NCBI RefSeq assembly: GCF_026341775.1 | Contig: NZ_JAPEOB010000001.1 | Coordinates: forward strand, 2,418,001-2,482,000 | DNA: 64,000 nucleotides | Direction of reading: 5' to 3' | From: Streptomyces sp. NBC_00654 | Lineage (GTDB): Bacteria > Actinomycetota > Actinomycetes > Streptomycetales > Streptomycetaceae | Shown here: in pieces, positions 63,501 through 64,000 of the stretch | Layout of the letters: every line of letters begins with the position of its first letter | Numbering within the stretch: position 1 is the stretch's first letter | The notes under the pieces: generated by a model | The model's database searches: none | Told to the model about the DNA's origin: nothing | Seen by the model: only the letters and a program-made list of their open reading frames with translations | Program-made: the position numbers and the translations under genes

Positions 63501-64000
63501 ACGACTCCACGCACTACCCGTTCACCTGGGTCGTCACCCCCGGCGACCGGCTGACGGTCAAGCTGGAGCACCGCGACCACGACACCGGCAACGCCCGCCG
63601 TCTCCTGGACGGTTATGTGCGCGTGCTGGAGGACCTGGCCGGGGCGACGGGCCCGGTGGGGGCTCTGCCGGGCCTCGGAGCGGATCCCGCGCCCGCGGAA
63701 CGTACGGACGTGGGCACGGACACCGTCGTCGACCGGTTCGACCGGGCCGCGGACCGTGATCCGGGGCGGGTCGCGCTCGTCGCCCACGGTTCGGCCATGA
63801 CGTTCGGTGAACTCCGCGACCGCAGCCGCACGGTGGCAGGTGTGCTCGCCGGGCGGGGCATCGGCCCCGAGCAGGCCGTGGGCCTGGCGGTCCCGCGTTC
63901 CCTGGACTCGATCGTGGCGCTGTTCGCCGTGCTGCGCGTCGGCGCCGCGTACGTGCCGCTGGAGCTGGACCACCCGGACGAGCGGATCGCCACGATCGTC
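54521..64000 (+). CDS. cchH: Coelichelin-type nonribosomal peptide synthetase CchH (3' end outside window)
   Basis: Frame open from ATG 54521 to the window end (about 3,160 residues seen). Domain order: short N-terminal region; A1 (about 115-640); PCP1 (LGGDSI, Ser679); E1 (HHVVVDGVSWR, His848-His849); C1 (HHIIADGWS, His1325-His1326); A2 (about 1620-2150); PCP2 (AGGDSI, Ser2192); E2 (HHIAVDAVSW, His2363-His2364); C2 (HLLLLDGWS, His2763 then Leu2764 where the catalytic His should be); A3 begins near 3065. Pocket residues are A1 DINYWGGIGK and A2 DFWNIGMVHK, fitting formyl-hydroxyornithine and threonine in coelichelin; E domains imply D-configured residues 1 and 2. A3 and any release domain lie outside. 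Confidence 0.93.
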   Translation, partial: MREPNARPVLLSSARLDGVRRRTGDYGDRTIAQACAIALAYWATGRSPEGADLAPGTLFADVLGWVDNGGSGADGWEAGADGRSITVPAGVVPADAQLALDDLADFPDRPIGTVGPDSAALRIAALAEWNDTGADRVRPTVVEMFREQARNRPDAIAIVDEHRSLTYREAAELSGQLARHLAGRGLTSEQVVGISLGRSADMVIGLLAVLRAGCAFVPLDPQWPAARRAVVAEDAGVVLQLNDSGEHAAGEPEAVAVDLGDWRFAAEPDRGTGEAVRGPDLAYVIFTSGSTGRPKGAMIRHEAISERLLWQAGEILGFGHDDASLFKAPLSFDISINEIFLPLVSGGRLVVLRPGGERDPHHLLSVIAEQRVTFTYLVSSMLDVLLEIAGDSGRLDSLRHVWCGGEVLTPELYERFRTRLDIPMYHGYGPAETTIGVSHVIYRGAAERLSTSIGRANPNTQLYVLDGELRPVPVGVGGELYVGGLLLARGYVNAPGLTASRFVANPFAADGSRLYRTGDLARYLPDGSLDFLGRADNQIKIRGMRLEIEDVEAGLAEHPGVRHVCVVARKNTAGGTYLVGYVIPAAGSEELRADEVRAWAALHMVEYMVPAHIVVMGEFPLTANGKTDRRALPEPVVGTGAVLTPVTENERVVCAAVATVLRLERVGADQDFFQLGGDSILAISLLSALREAGLYVTARQIFTNSVVGALAAVASREDISTVDHGDTATGPVVGSPIVQWLGETTGEIDGFVQSVVLNTPADLTADALGTILDAVTARHDMLRARLVRGDRWSFDIPGAEHTAAGWQESDRPLEECVALATEGLDPAGGVMLRAVWRREARQLVVVVHHVVVDGVSWRVLMEDLATAWRRLSSGAPVELPPAGTSFRRWTQLLGRTEFDADREYFLRPLPGADGPVGRRALSGADTVARERQRSFAAGPEVTAALLGGIPAKFHAGVNDVLLTALAVTLARWRRDLGQDQTFAHIELEGHGREGRSVAGAAGFEPDLSRTVGWFTTLFPVTVDPGAAADPTAPEYLAAALKAVKEDLARVPGNGISYGALRYLAGTVFDAPAPQVLFNYLGRFDAGAPGDWQLAGTTGQLGEKRDPRMRLPRALEFNAIAEPAPTGAYELVTTISWPEGMFTDEDIATLGGYFLTALAGLAALDEGGHSPSDFALVPLTQSDVDGLDGPALRNILPLTPLQEGLYFHSVFDDDSAGSYVEQQLLTLEGEVDADRLATAATRLLTLYPNLAARFVALADGRVVSVLESGAEVPFTTLDLPGITDEEIRDHAERDRRAGFDLATGPLMRCTLIRVGSGRNVLVQTVHHIIADGWSVPPMLRSLLAEYHAPGTVYPLGGFSDYVEWLAGRDADESDGVWRGELAGLPGPSLVTEGHTPSDRFADTSVVPGDEGADIDAAVRSAGVPLSVAVHSAWAVTLGGILRGRDVVFGSTVSGRDADVPGIGDMVGLFINTIPVRARWTGTSTARDLLAAVREHQSAVLPHQHVSLARIGRQAGAGGALFDTLVVFDVATDVDALRRPGDTLTVTSLVNEGAPHYPLTLVVERGRDGRPRFTLIYDGELLREAGAQEILRTFTRTLTGLLTRPDAPVDGLATEDGRRPARITPTTLDQLFDAAATRDPAATAVTQCALDGGSRSLTYGELADARDELAAALRVAGAGPGRRVAVAVPRSLEQVVALVAVVTAGAAYVPLDPAYPDERLEYILADSAPQVVLVDREQQDRFTVLLARAGVPARVLVQGEEPPADERRTDEPRTSGTGPGEPPVTTRPTPGPGPHDAAYVIYTSGSTGRPKGVVVPHSSVVTLLANTGPDMDFGPHDVWVQFHSFSFDFAVWELWGALAHGGELLVPEYGLTRSPVDFHRLVRERSVTVLNQTPSAFYQFIEADRHADEPVTALRRIIFGGEPLDLGRLRGWTERHGTASPELVNMYGITETTVHVTHRVLTDEDFGPGDDVSPIGGPIPGLVTHLLDDRLRPVPPGRVGAIYVAGDQVSLGYLGRPGLTAARFVANPFAGDGSRMYHTGDLARRTLDGELEFTGRADDQVQLKGFRIELGEVESAVRELAGVVDAAVTVADGGDHLVAHVVGGVPGDVTGLLAARLPAHMVPGRVLPVDALPLTVNGKLDRKALAARAATAQDGPPAATSDSALAALVGVFAETLPGSAPDADTDFFRAGGDSIVAITVVNRARALGLPIAPRDVFLFRTPRALAEHLGTRTPQPAAPAPSRRADGPLTPTPIILRQRELGGSLARFAQARTLVAAEGTGLADAVRAANAVVAAHPALRLRLRAEHGVWALRTGPAGEITVVTADAADATAAADEAAGRLDPESGDVIAFSWLEASRTLVVTAHHIAVDAVSWLVLLDDLATAMGGADLAPPTTSYAEYAEALAARSAHETESLGNWITTLQAPAPLPPAVRLRETTVVLAPGASDRVTRTAPAALGVGLTELLCGALRAALTRIQPEPTDLAIELERHGRVPALEHHDYTRTVGWFTSIAPVRLTPRTDPVAAAREVAERQPDERGHVAYGALRYLNPQTAPLLNARPQVLFNYLGRGGESEVPRLTGGDRGSPYAVEVNAWTDEATGSLHAAFTLAEGVSDEITGHWLGALEHIADVSATAERTAPVTPLQRGLFFQAQMAGTAGHYVAQSYFAFDRRLDTDALAGAMAYVIARHPVMGAGFTTDDGGNPVQVLRAGRRVDVRTVALSTDAEVDALRARDRDTGFDPGEPPLIRLTVVRLPGHGDGLLLSYHLLLLDGWSREILLRDLFDAYETVVAGGIPSASPALPSFEDHARTLAAKDPAVSERFWAEHLAGLSGPTLLAGPRPSLPDELPHALVRTLSADLSELLREAARLHGVTLNSVLTGAFGLLLGAHTGRADAVFGVTVSGRDGEGLSDIVGVLLNTVPMWTRARPHDTVRDYLSAVQAARVEAMEHEHLGLGEIQRASGHDTLFDNLFVLQNFLDMDAFAEMNARHGITSVKADDSTHYPFTWVVTPGDRLTVKLEHRDHDTGNARRLLDGYVRVLEDLAGATGPVGALPGLGADPAPAERTDVGTDTVVDRFDRAADRDPGRVALVAHGSAMTFGELRDRSRTVAGVLAGRGIGPEQAVGLAVPRSLDSIVALFAVLRVGAAYVPLELDHPDERIATIV

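Noticed and set aside
59480..63973. A 1,497-codon open frame on the minus strand inside cchH
   Set aside because: It is the antisense shadow of a GC-rich NRPS gene. The product is a His/Gly/Arg/Val-rich string with no domains, while the plus strand has complete A, PCP, E and C motifs.

Overview
The window is high-GC actinobacterial DNA, almost certainly a Streptomyces chromosome. The evidence is strong third-position GC, frequent GTG/TTG starts, purine-rich Shine-Dalgarno sequences, Streptomyces-type proteins (LexA, NrdR/NrdJ, RshA, HflX), and a gene order that, from memory, follows the conserved core of S. coelicolor from the glu operon to recQ. No rRNA, tRNA or CRISPR array was recognised, and no intact transposase gene was seen.

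Layout. 1-3159 (minus): a gluABCD-type glutamate/aspartate ABC importer, with gluD cut by the window edge. 3542-5644: a divergent OmpR-type response regulator and histidine kinase, preceded by four 10-bp direct repeats. 5679-12188: a TAXI-family solute-binding protein, miaB, an uncharacterised conserved protein, a small antitoxin-like protein, miaA, a membrane protein and dapF. 12443-19248: rshA (RelA/SpoT homologue), a secreted M1 peptidase, hflX and a lipid-anchored trypsin-like protease. 19575-25599: a compact NRPS-independent siderophore (NIS) operon made of a diaminobutyrate-type aminotransferase, two IucA/IucC synthetases and a siderophore acetyltransferase. 25638-32560: a DinG-type helicase, lexA, and nrdR-nrdJ (class II ribonucleotide reductase), with recognisable LexA and NrdR operators between lexA and nrdR. 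32793-45341: a TerD-family protein, a YdbC-like protein, a TetR regulator divergent from an ABC-F ATPase, a histidine phosphatase, an ADP-ribosylglycohydrolase, a 162-bp MITE-like element, a DUF4173 membrane protein, rnhB, two uncharacterised genes and a RecQ helicase fused to a phosphoribosyltransferase-like tail.

45449-64000: most of a coelichelin-type siderophore cluster. It holds cchA (formyltransferase), cchB (ornithine N5-hydroxylase), cchCDE (importer permeases and ATPase), cchF (binding lipoprotein), cchG (ABC exporter) and cchH (NRPS, running off the end in its third adenylation domain). Adenylation-pocket residues read from the sequence are DINYWGGIGK for module 1 and DFWNIGMVHK for module 2. 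These fit formyl-hydroxyornithine and threonine, as in coelichelin. Iron-box (DmdR/IdeR-type) palindromes lie before cchA, cchB, cchE and cchF, with a weaker one before cchH. Together the genes make, export and re-import a hydroxamate siderophore under iron repression.

Points most worth a second look: the second condensation domain of CchH has Leu where the catalytic His of HHxxxDG should be; the NIS operon has no visible decarboxylase, transporter or iron box; a 17-bp tandem repeat separates cchF and cchG; and the coelichelin cluster sits beside recQ in what looks like core chromosome.
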